This document shows positions 1 through 6,349 of a stretch of DNA of 14,919 bases, in pieces. The notes beneath the pieces are model-generated. The model worked only from the letters and a program-made list of their open reading frames with translations. It was not told the DNA's origin and made no database searches. The stretch lies in the NCBI GenBank assembly GCA_030036975.1, contig JASHSE010000540.1, positions 1 through 14,919 of the forward strand, in the 5' to 3' direction. The position numbers and the translations under genes were made by a program. Origin of the DNA: Xanthobacteraceae bacterium. Its GTDB lineage: Bacteria; Pseudomonadota; Alphaproteobacteria; Rhizobiales; Xanthobacteraceae. Within the stretch, counting starts at the first letter, position 1. Each line of letters starts with the position of its first letter.

Positions 1-387
1 CAGCGTAAAACCGTGGCCGAGCGGGCCGGCGATGTTGAAGTCATCGCCCGGCTGGAGCGTCGCCATGCCGCGGGTGCCGCGGCCCTCGGTCTTGTAGAGA
101 AACTCGATCCGGCCGTTGGCCTTGTCGACCCGATAAACGCTCATCGGCCGGCGCATCCACACCTCGGCGCCGTCGGGCGAGGGACAGAGCAGGTGAAACA
201 TCTGCCCCGCATAGGCCGTAAGTGCGTGCGGGTGCACCTTGAGGACGACGAGCTTGTATTCGTCGTTGACGGCAGCGTTGGCGACAACAGTGCCGATGAA
301 CTCGCCCACCGGGCGCTGCGGATAGGGATCGACGTCGCCGACGCGCAGCGCGGAATTGGTGTAGTTGGCGTTCGGGTCCACGGGCAT
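1..387 (-). CDS. PyrK-like dihydroorotate dehydrogenase electron-transfer subunit, 5' part only
   Basis: The minus strand is open from ATG at 387 to the window edge (129 codons, no stop), so the gene continues to the left. The translation begins MPVDPNANYTNSALRVGDVD and contains GQMFHLLCPSPDGAEVWMRR followed by PMSVYRVD, FLYKTEGRGTRGM and FNIAGPLGHGF. This is the N-terminal FAD-binding beta-barrel of ferredoxin-reductase-fold proteins; RRPMSVY is the flavin-binding RxYS-like motif, and GTRGM plus GPLGHGF fit PyrK-type subunits. Known PyrK passes electrons from dihydroorotate dehydrogenase PyrD to NAD through FAD and a 2Fe-2S cluster; the cluster-binding C-terminus lies outside the window. An in-frame ATG at 393 and a GTG at 381 are alternative starts. 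No Shine-Dalgarno is visible, and a promoter overlaps the start (see 389-417). The gene lies 73-79 nt downstream of the TPR-oxygenase gene on the same strand. Family assignment is by motif recognition; another ferredoxin-reductase-like electron-transfer protein is possible. Confidence 0.72.
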   Translation of the reverse strand, partial: MPVDPNANYTNSALRVGDVDPYPQRPVGEFIGTVVANAAVNDEYKLVVLKVHPHALTAYAGQMFHLLCPSPDGAEVWMRRPMSVYRVDKANGRIEFLYKTEGRGTRGMATLQPGDDFNIAGPLGHGFTL

Positions 388-388
388 A

Positions 389-417
389 ACCATAGGGATG
401 GTGAGCAGTTGTGTCAA
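389..417 (-). promoter_or_regulatory. Sigma70-like promoter overlapping the start of the PyrK-like gene
   Basis: On the minus strand a perfect TTGACA (417-412) is followed after exactly 17 nt by TATGGT (394-389), which matches TATAAT at 4 of 6 positions. The predicted transcription start falls near 382, next to the in-frame GTG at 381 and just inside the ATG at 387. A transcript from here would therefore have essentially no 5' leader. Confidence 0.5.
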
Positions 418-466
418 TTTTGGAGCAGTACGAAACCCACTGAAATTCGCGCGACCCGAGCGATCA

Positions 467-1798
467 TCAGCCATAGAGCAGCGTGAGATTTATTCTGTGA
501 TTATCGTATCCTGACGCGAATTTCGGGCGGTCAGAGTGGTGAAATAGACGCGAGCGGAACAGCACGGCCCGGTTCTGGCTGTAGGCTACATTGAGGCTGT
601 TCTCGCCGTTTTGTTCCAAAAATGTGACAATCCGCTCCCGGTCCTCCTCGTAGTCCTTGATCTCCCAATCTTCGGGCGGCGGCGCGAGGCAGACCACGAG
701 ACCGCCATGCGCGGGGTTGAGATTGGCTTGCGTCGGCGTGACCCAGAAATTGACGCTCACGGCGGCATCGTCGGCGTGAACGTCAACTGCCGCTTGCGCT
801 TGCAGGCCTTTGAAGGTCCAGGCCTGGGACAGCGCATGCGCCCCGAGAATCTCCGGGAACGCACGGCGGAGTTCGTCCGCGATCTGCAGAACGAGCGGAC
901 AGGCGAGGCCGTCTTCGAGATATGATGCGACAAAGCCGTCGATATGGGAGAAGTCGTGCCAGATCGTGCTCTCCAGCAAGAACCGCCGCAATGAACCGAG
1001 CGCTTGCGGCGTGAGCAGATCGTCAACTGCCACCGCGCCCTGCGCATCGAACTGCGCGGTCAGGGTCGCGCCATCCGTCCGATCGTTGACGGCGCGGCCG
1101 GCAAGCTCGGGCGTTTCGCGTAAATGGATCGGCGTGTTGTAGTCGCCGCCCAAGGCGTCGAGCTGCCCGTCCGACAGCGTCGTCGGCTCGTCCGCGATTT
1201 GCTCGGCGATCGCATGATAATTGCGCGCCAAAGACTCGAAGCGGATGCAGTCGCGCGTTCGCTGCGCCAGATAAAGAAACTGCTCGGCATCGTGTTCGAG
1301 TTTTTGGCGCGTCGCCGTGGTCAACGATTTGAGTGCGATGCCGGTGCGGTCGTCGCCGCGCCGCAGCTCGTAGGTGCGCGCCAAATGGTCGAGTGCGCGC
1401 CCGCGCTCGCCTTGCGCCAGCCAGAGGAAGCCGAGGGCGCGATGCGCCTGGTAATGTTCTGGCTCAAGTTGAGCGGCGCGGCCGAAGGCCTTGATCGCAG
1501 CTTGCGTTTCGCCGAGCCGCAACAGCGCGACGCCGCAATTGAAGTGCGCCGAGACGAAGCCGGGGTCGGCTTTGAGCGCGTCCTCGAAACAGCCGATCGC
1601 CTCGCGGTGACGGCCCTGCGCCGCGATGGCCGCGCCGAGGTTGTGCGTCACTGCGGCATCGGCCGGCACGATCGCCAACGCCGCCCGATAGGCGCGCTCG
1701 GTCGCCGCCAGCCGCCCCGCTTGAAAGTGGCTCATGGCGTCGGCGACGAGGGCGCGAAATTCGTCTGCTGTCTGCTTCGCCAAATGCTGCTTCGCCAA
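467..1798 (-). CDS. TPR-repeat protein with C-terminal 2-oxoglutarate/Fe(II)-dependent oxygenase-like domain
   Basis: This 443-aa protein has two parts. Residues about 14-150 form four tetratricopeptide repeats (for example NLGAAIAAQGRHREAIGCFE then FNCGVALLRLGETQAAIKAF), which usually bind proteins. Residues about 250-443 resemble a 2-oxoglutarate/Fe(II) oxygenase: H341-A-D343 gives the HxD iron motif, H420/H421 in LFHHSDRP the distal histidine, and R435 in HRINLTLLYG a candidate 2-oxoglutarate-binding arginine. Known relatives hydroxylate proteins or small molecules; the substrate here is unknown. The start is TTG with GGAG 6 nt upstream, and no nearby ATG has a better site (the first in-frame ATG is residue 22). 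The first codons repeat: TTGGCGAAGCAG occurs twice, 15 nt apart, so TTG at 1783 is a second candidate start. No signal peptide or membrane segment is seen, so it is probably cytoplasmic. It diverges from pyrE and precedes the PyrK-like gene. Confidence 0.8.
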   Translation of the reverse strand: MAKQHLAKQTADEFRALVADAMSHFQAGRLAATERAYRAALAIVPADAAVTHNLGAAIAAQGRHREAIGCFEDALKADPGFVSAHFNCGVALLRLGETQAAIKAFGRAAQLEPEHYQAHRALGFLWLAQGERGRALDHLARTYELRRGDDRTGIALKSLTTATRQKLEHDAEQFLYLAQRTRDCIRFESLARNYHAIAEQIADEPTTLSDGQLDALGGDYNTPIHLRETPELAGRAVNDRTDGATLTAQFDAQGAVAVDDLLTPQALGSLRRFLLESTIWHDFSHIDGFVASYLEDGLACPLVLQIADELRRAFPEILGAHALSQAWTFKGLQAQAAVDVHADDAAVSVNFWVTPTQANLNPAHGGLVVCLAPPPEDWEIKDYEEDRERIVTFLEQNGENSLNVAYSQNRAVLFRSRLFHHSDRPKFASGYDNHRINLTLLYG

Positions 1799-1853
1799 GT
1801 TCGTCTCCGCACCGCAATCTTACCCATCCGCCGTACAGAAATTGGAGAAAATT

Positions 1854-1882
1854 TTGATTTTGGTACACCGGGTGGCTAGAGT
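1854..1882 (+). promoter_or_regulatory. Candidate promoter of pyrE
   Basis: TTGATT (1854-1859) and TAGAGT (1877-1882) are separated by 17 nt, each matching the sigma70 hexamers at 4 of 6 positions. Transcription would begin near 1889, leaving a leader of about 100 nt before pyrE. The site lies in the 189-nt gap between two divergent genes. It is predicted from sequence only. Confidence 0.4.
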
Positions 1883-1894
1883 ACCGCGACTTTT

Positions 1895-1923
1895 GCGGCG
1901 GCAGCTGCCCTCGCTGCCACCGC
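1895..1923 (+). promoter_or_regulatory. Leader hairpin upstream of pyrE
   Basis: GGCAGC (1900-1905) pairs with GCTGCC (1913-1918) around a 7-nt loop. After a single C/A mismatch the stem continues with GCGG (1895-1898) against CCGC (1920-1923). No U-tract follows, so it is not a canonical intrinsic terminator. It lies inside the predicted pyrE leader and could affect mRNA stability or translation, but this is unproven. Confidence 0.35.
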
Positions 1924-1987
1924 CGGCGTTAAGATTGCCGGATCGTCCGGTCAGGCCCGGCGCTGCCAGTGCCAAGGAAGAAAGCCA

Positions 1988-2677
1988 ATGACAGCCTTCG
2001 CGGACAAAGCGGTGATGGCCGAGCTGACGGCGAAGATGCTGCTCGAGGTGGATGCGGTACGCTTCATGACCGACAAGCCGTTCATCTACACCTCGGGCTG
2101 GGCGAGCCCGGTCTATACCGATTGCCGGCGGCTGATCTCGTTTCCGCGCGTGCGCCGGACGCTGGTCGATTTCGGCGTCACCACAGTATTGCGCGACGTC
2201 GGCTTCGAGCAGTTCGACGCGGTGGCTGGCGGCGAGACCGCCGGCATTCCGTTCGCCGCCTGGATGGCCGACCGGCTGATGCTGCCGATGCAATACGTGC
2301 GCAAGAAGCCGAAAGGATTCGGCCGTAACGCCCAGATCGAAGGCCACATCGAAGACGGCGACCGCGTGCTCTTAGTCGAAGACATGACCACCGACGGCCG
2401 CAGCAAGGTCAATTTCTGCCGCGCGCTGCGCGGCGCCGGCGCCGTCGTCGACCACGTCTTCGTGTTCTTCTTCTACGACATCTTTCCGGAGGGCAAAAAG
2501 ATCCTGGGCGATCTCGGCGTCACCTTGCACGCGCTGGCCACCTGGTGGGACGTGCTGGAAGCCGCCAAGCAGAGCGGCAAATTCGACAAGGGCAAGCTCA
2601 AGGACGTGGAAAAGTTCATGAAGGATCCGGCCGGCTGGTCGAAGGCGCACGGCGGCGTCGCCGCCGCAGCGGAGTGA
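1988..2677 (+). CDS. pyrE: Orotate phosphoribosyltransferase
   Basis: This 229-aa cytoplasmic enzyme is expected to convert orotate and PRPP to orotidine 5'-phosphate and diphosphate, step five of pyrimidine nucleotide synthesis. The sequence shows the rhizobial-type OPRT layout: N-terminal [10 protein letters not shown], then [12 protein letters not shown], the [18 protein letters not shown] core, the catalytic flexible loop [15 protein letters not shown] (residues 105-119), and the PRPP-binding loop [11 protein letters not shown] (130-140). The length matches the roughly 230-aa rhizobial form. The PRPP loop reads TTDGRSK instead of the more usual TTxGGS, a conservative departure. The ATG start has AAGGAAG ending 7 nt upstream. 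The flavoprotein gene follows after 51 nt. Because a PyrK-like gene lies on the opposite side of the divergent region, the neighbourhood may be pyrimidine-related, although no other pyr gene is visible. Identity is firm; whether it is the only pyrE of the genome is unknown. Confidence 0.93.
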   Translation: MTAFADKAVMAELTAKMLLEVDAVRFMTDKPFIYTSGWASPVYTDCRRLISFPRVRRTLVDFGVTTVLRDVGFEQFDAVAGGETAGIPFAAWMADRLMLPMQYVRKKPKGFGRNAQIEGHIEDGDRVLLVEDMTTDGRSKVNFCRALRGAGAVVDHVFVFFFYDIFPEGKKILGDLGVTLHALATWWDVLEAAKQSGKFDKGKLKDVEKFMKDPAGWSKAHGGVAAAAE

Positions 2678-2728
2678 TTACCCCTGCCGCAAGGGAGAGG
2701 GAAGAGAAAGTCAGAGAGCGAAAACAAA

Positions 2729-4216
2729 ATGCCGAACGAAGTTGCGGATGTGATCGTGGTCGGTGCCGGCAATGCGGCGTTCTGTGCGGCGCTGGCGGCA
2801 CAGGAGAACGGCGCCAAGGTGTTGATGTGCGAAGCGGCGCCTGAAGACGAATCCGGCGGCAACAGCCGCTTCACCGCCGGCTCGATCCGCGTCGTCTATA
2901 ACGGCGTCGACGACATCAAGACGCTGGTGCCCGATCTTACCCCCGCCGAAATCGAGACCACCGACTTCGGCACCTACACGGCCGACCAATTCTTCGACGA
3001 CATGGCGCGCGTCACGCAAAACCGCGCCGATCCGGATCTCGTCGAGCTTCTCGTCACCAAAAGCTTTTCATCGCTCAACTGGATGCGCGAAAAAGGCGTG
3101 CGGCTCATTCCGATCTACGGCCGGCAGGCGTTCAAGATCGAAGGCAGGTTCAAGTTCTGGGGGGGGCTGACGGTGGAATCGGTCGGCGGCGGACCGGGGC
3201 TGATCAACATGCTCATCGCGGCGGCGAAAAAACGCGGCATCGAAATCCGCTACGCAACCCGCGGCCTCGATTTGTTGTTCGACGGCAACCGTGTCGAGGG
3301 CGTGCGCGTGCGGCAGAACGGCGAGGTGCGCGAGCTGCGCGGCAAATCCGTCGTGCTCGCCTGCGGCGGCTTCGAGGCCAATCCGGAATGGCGCACGCGC
3401 TATCTCGGGCCGGGCTGGGACCTCGCCAAGGTGCGCGGCTCCCGCTACAACACCGGCGACGGCATCCGCATGGCGCTCGACATCGGCGCGGCGCCGCGCG
3501 GCAACTGGTCGGGTTGCCACGCCGTGCAATGGGAAATGAACGCGCCCGAGTTCGGCGACCTCGCCGTCGGCGATCAGTTCCAGAAGCATTCCTACCCGTT
3601 CTGCATCCTGATCAACGCCACCGGCCAGCGCTTCGTCGACGAAGGCGCCGATTTCCGCAATTACACCTATGCCAAATACGGCCGCGTGGTGCTGGAGCAG
3701 CCCGGCCAGTTCGCCTGGCAGGTGTTCGATCAGAAAACCAAGCACCTGCAGCGCGACGAATACAAGATCCGGCAGATCACCAAGGTGACGGCGAACACCA
3801 TCGAAGAGTTCGCCAAAAAGCTCGAAGGCGTCAACGCCGCCGAGTTCCTCAAGACCATCAAGGAATATAACGCCGCGGTGCGCGCCGACGTGCCGTTCAA
3901 CCCGAACGTCAAGGACGGCCGCGGCACGGTCGGCCTTGCCGTCAACAAGAGCAACTGGGCCAACATCATCGATACGCCGCCGTTCGAGGGCTACGCCGTG
4001 ACCTGCGGCGTCACCTTCACGTTCGGCGGCTTGCGCATCAACACCGACGGCGAAGTGCTCAACACCGATTATCAGCCGATCCGCGGCCTGCATGCGGCGG
4101 GCGAACTGGTCGGCGGCCTGTTCTATTTCAATTATCCGGGCGGCTCGGGCCTGATGTCCGGCACCGTGTTCGGCAAGATCGCCGGCACGTCGGCGGCGCG
4201 CGCCGGCAGGAACTAA
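2729..4216 (+). CDS. FAD-dependent tricarballylate dehydrogenase / fumarate reductase-like flavoprotein
   Basis: The protein has 495 aa. An N-terminal Rossmann dinucleotide motif VIVVGAGNAAFCAALAAQEN (G12, G14) binds FAD, followed by ESGGNSRFTAGSIR (41-54), GGPGLINMLI (154-163), VVLACGGFEANPEW (208-221), and a C-terminal FAD-closing segment HAAGELVGGLFYFNYPGGSG (455-474) ending in LMSGTVFGKIAG. This is the fumarate-reductase/succinate-dehydrogenase flavoprotein architecture; the overall pattern and length are closest to TcuA-type tricarballylate dehydrogenases. Family members oxidise or reduce a carbon-carbon bond next to carboxylates or carbonyls; the substrate cannot be read from sequence. 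There is no signal peptide and no heme-binding motif, so it is probably cytoplasmic. The start is ATG, with only a weak purine-rich stretch (AGAGAG) about 10 nt upstream. The amidase gene begins 1 nt after the stop, which indicates translational coupling and a shared pathway. Alternative: a 3-ketosteroid-dehydrogenase-like oxidase, judged less likely. Confidence 0.85.
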   Translation: MPNEVADVIVVGAGNAAFCAALAAQENGAKVLMCEAAPEDESGGNSRFTAGSIRVVYNGVDDIKTLVPDLTPAEIETTDFGTYTADQFFDDMARVTQNRADPDLVELLVTKSFSSLNWMREKGVRLIPIYGRQAFKIEGRFKFWGGLTVESVGGGPGLINMLIAAAKKRGIEIRYATRGLDLLFDGNRVEGVRVRQNGEVRELRGKSVVLACGGFEANPEWRTRYLGPGWDLAKVRGSRYNTGDGIRMALDIGAAPRGNWSGCHAVQWEMNAPEFGDLAVGDQFQKHSYPFCILINATGQRFVDEGADFRNYTYAKYGRVVLEQPGQFAWQVFDQKTKHLQRDEYKIRQITKVTANTIEEFAKKLEGVNAAEFLKTIKEYNAAVRADVPFNPNVKDGRGTVGLAVNKSNWANIIDTPPFEGYAVTCGVTFTFGGLRINTDGEVLNTDYQPIRGLHAAGELVGGLFYFNYPGGSGLMSGTVFGKIAGTSAARAGRN

Positions 4217-4217
4217 G

Positions 4218-5540
4218 ATGGACGTCAAGCTCAAGCGGCCGCTCAACGAACTCGGCGCGGTCGAGATCGCGGAAAAAATCGCCGCGGGCGAGGCGACGTG
4301 CGAGGCAGTGGTGCGCGACTGCCTGGCGCGCATTGCGGCGCGCGACAATGTCGTCAAGGCCTGGGTGAATTTCGATCCGGAGATTGCGCTCGCGCAAGCC
4401 CGCGTGCTCGACCGCGGCCCGCGGCGTGGTCCGCTGCACGGCGTGCCGATCGGTCTGAAAGACACGATCGACACGTTCGACATGCCGACCGAAATGGGCT
4501 CGCCGATCTATCGCGGCCACCGGCCGAAAGCGGACGCCGCCTGCGTCGCGCTGTTACGCCGCGCCGGCGCCATTATCCTCGGCAAAACCGCGACCTGCGA
4601 ATTTGCCGGCAGCGAGCCGCCGCAAACCACCAATCCGCACAACGCGGCGCACACGCCGGGCGGCTCGTCGAGCGGCTCGGCTGCGGCGGTCGCCGACCAC
4701 ATGGTGCCCGCCGCGCTCGGCACCCAGACCGGCGGCTCGGTGCTCCGCCCGGCGTCGTTCTGCGGTGTGTTCGGTTACAAGCCGACCTACAACACCATCA
4801 ACAAGGCCGGTACTTGGCCGGCCGCCGACTCGATCGACACCATCGGCTGGCTGACGCGCTCGATCGACGACATGGAAATGCTGACGTCAGTGCTCCGCAT
4901 GCAGACGCCAACAGCGCCCGTGCAATTGAGCGCGCCGCCGCGCATCGGAGTGTGGCGCACGGATTTGTGGGACACCGCGCAGGACGAAAGCAAAGCCGCG
5001 GTGGAGCAGGCCGCGAAAGCACTCGGCAAAGCCGGCGCCAACGTGCGCGATTTCGAGTTGCCGGCTGCGTTCACCGGCTTGCACGTTATCGCCCGCTCGA
5101 CGGTCGCCTTCTACGAGCGCGCCGCCTGCATGGCGTTCGCCTGGGACCGGCATCGCGACCGGCTGTCGGCGCAAATGCGCCGCTACATCGAGAATGGCCA
5201 CAAAATTTCGCGGGACGAGTACGTGGCCGGCATGAAGAAACTTGACGAATGCCGCGTGCTGCTCGGTCCGGTGTTTGAGCAATTCGACGTGCTCCTGGTG
5301 CCTTGCGTGCCCGGCGAGGCGCCGCACGGTCTCGGCGCCACCGGCGATCCGAAACTGCAGGCGATCTGGACCGCGCTGCATACGCCCAGCATGACGTTGC
5401 CGACCCACCGCGGTCCCAACAACCTGCCGGTCGGCATTCAACTCGTGGGCCAGCGCTACGAAGACGATCATCTGTTCGCCTGCGCGCGCTGGATCTGGGA
5501 CGCGATCGGCAACGAGGAGATGGTGGGAGTGCGGCCGTGA
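4218..5540 (+). CDS. Amidase-signature family amidohydrolase
   Basis: This 440-aa enzyme carries the complete Ser-cisSer-Lys apparatus of the amidase signature family: K81 in GVPIGLKDTID, S150 in TPGGSSSGSAAA, and S174 in GTQTGGSVLRPASFCG. The 24-residue spacing of the two serines equals that of known members such as malonamidase E2. The family hydrolyses carboxamides, including small amides and carbamoyl compounds. GatA, the tRNA amidotransferase subunit, shares the signature, but no gatB/gatC are present and the protein is shorter than typical GatA. The C-terminal RGPNNLPVGIQLVGQRYEDD is the usual family ending. ATG is preceded by AGGA with 6-nt spacing and lies 1 nt after the flavoprotein stop, so the two are probably co-translated. 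The likely role is to hydrolyse an amide that is the substrate or product of the adjacent flavoprotein or molybdenum hydroxylase; the substrate is unknown. No secretion signal is visible. Confidence 0.88.
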   Translation: MDVKLKRPLNELGAVEIAEKIAAGEATCEAVVRDCLARIAARDNVVKAWVNFDPEIALAQARVLDRGPRRGPLHGVPIGLKDTIDTFDMPTEMGSPIYRGHRPKADAACVALLRRAGAIILGKTATCEFAGSEPPQTTNPHNAAHTPGGSSSGSAAAVADHMVPAALGTQTGGSVLRPASFCGVFGYKPTYNTINKAGTWPAADSIDTIGWLTRSIDDMEMLTSVLRMQTPTAPVQLSAPPRIGVWRTDLWDTAQDESKAAVEQAAKALGKAGANVRDFELPAAFTGLHVIARSTVAFYERAACMAFAWDRHRDRLSAQMRRYIENGHKISRDEYVAGMKKLDECRVLLGPVFEQFDVLLVPCVPGEAPHGLGATGDPKLQAIWTALHTPSMTLPTHRGPNNLPVGIQLVGQRYEDDHLFACARWIWDAIGNEEMVGVRP

Positions 5541-5552
5541 CTACCCTTCCTC

Positions 5553-5642
5553 CGTCATGCGCGGGCTTGACCCGCGCATCCGTGCAGCGTTTCAGTTTGC
5601 TCGATGTCAGGATGGATTGCCGGGTCAAGCCCGGCAATGACG
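5553..5642. repeat. Paired-palindrome REP-type element, copy 1
   Basis: Two hairpins face each other. The first has arms ATGCGCGGG (5557-5565) and CCCGCGCAT (5571-5579) with loop CTTGA. The second has arms ATTGCCGGG (5616-5624) and CCCGGCAAT (5630-5638) with loop TCAAG, the reverse complement of the first loop. The outer ends CGTCAT and ATGACG are inverted. It fills most of the gap between the amidase and CoxG-like genes, ending 7 nt before the latter's ATG. The layout matches the copies at 8672 and 10915. Confidence 0.8.
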
Positions 5643-5649
5643 ACGCATA

Positions 5650-6294
5650 ATGGAATTCGATAATTCATTCGACGTGCCGCTGCCGCCCGAGCGGGCATGG
5701 GCCCTGCTCATGGACATTCCGCGTATCGCGCCCTGCATGCCGGGCGCGGAGCTGAGCGAAGTCGTCGACGCGCAGAACTATAAAGGCAAGATCGCAGTGC
5801 GGCTCGGGCCGGTGGCGCTGGCGTTTGCCGGGCGCGTGCAGATCGACGCGATGGACGACGCCAACCGCAGCGCGCGGGTCAGGGCACAGGGCAGCGATGC
5901 CAAGGGCCGCGGCGCCGCCAATGCCACCGCGACGTTTCGCATCGAGCCAACCGGCGACGGCTCAAGGGTTTTGATCCACACCGATCTCATGCTGTCCGGG
6001 GCGGTGGCGCAATACGGCCGCGGTGTCGGCATGATCCAGGCCACCGCGGCGCAGATCATCGGCCAATTCGCCGGCAATCTGCGCGCCCGGCTGGCCCGCG
6101 AAGCTCCGCCGGCCGCGCCGCCGCCGCCGAGCGCTACGACGGCGCCGCCTGCAGCGGCCGCATCGCGGCATCAGAGCACGCAGACGGCGGTCCCGCCGCC
6201 GATGCCGGCGGCGAAACCGATCTCCGGCCTATCGCTCCTGGCGCGCGTCATCTGGCAGCAAATCGTCGCGCTGTTCACCAGGCGGCGAACTTGA
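5650..6294 (+). CDS. CoxG-like SRPBCC-domain protein, accessory to the molybdenum hydroxylase
   Basis: The 214-aa protein has three parts. Residues 1-150 form an SRPBCC (START-like) lipid-pocket domain of CO-dehydrogenase subunit G type: FDVPLPPERAWALLMDIPRI, CMPGAEL, YKGKIAVRLGPVALAFAG and GRGAANATATFRI. Residues about 151-190 are a Pro/Ala-rich flexible linker. Residues 191-214 are a hydrophobic to amphipathic tail (ISGLSLLARVIWQQIVALF) ending in RRRT, able to touch the membrane. In Afipia (Oligotropha) carboxidovorans CoxG anchors the molybdenum CO dehydrogenase to the membrane, and this layout fits a similar tether or quinone-linking role for the enzyme encoded next. The ATG has no recognisable Shine-Dalgarno and lies directly behind a palindromic repeat, so translation may be inefficient or depend on RNA structure. 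The molybdopterin subunit follows after 55 nt. Confidence 0.85.
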   Translation: MEFDNSFDVPLPPERAWALLMDIPRIAPCMPGAELSEVVDAQNYKGKIAVRLGPVALAFAGRVQIDAMDDANRSARVRAQGSDAKGRGAANATATFRIEPTGDGSRVLIHTDLMLSGAVAQYGRGVGMIQATAAQIIGQFAGNLRARLAREAPPAAPPPPSATTAPPAAAASRHQSTQTAVPPPMPAAKPISGLSLLARVIWQQIVALFTRRRT

Positions 6295-6349
6295 CGGCCG
6301 CTCGCGGAAGCGCGACCACCACGCCACCGCTATCGACGAGCGGAAAACC

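Noticed and set aside
13..486. 157-codon plus-strand frame at the left edge
   Set aside because: The opposite strand encodes clear PyrK-like motifs; the plus frame resembles nothing.
1929..1966. GCCGG/CCGGC-rich stretch before pyrE as a fourth palindromic repeat
   Set aside because: No outer inverted ends, inner boxes or second hairpin as in the three accepted copies.
2678..2728. CCCCTGCCGCAAGGGAGAGGG in the gap before the flavoprotein gene as another repeat family or terminator
   Set aside because: The possible stem is only about 4 bp and no second copy is visible in the window.
3068..4483. 471-codon open frame on the minus strand opposite the flavoprotein gene
   Set aside because: Antisense to a motif-complete flavoprotein and spans two plus-strand genes; composition artefact.
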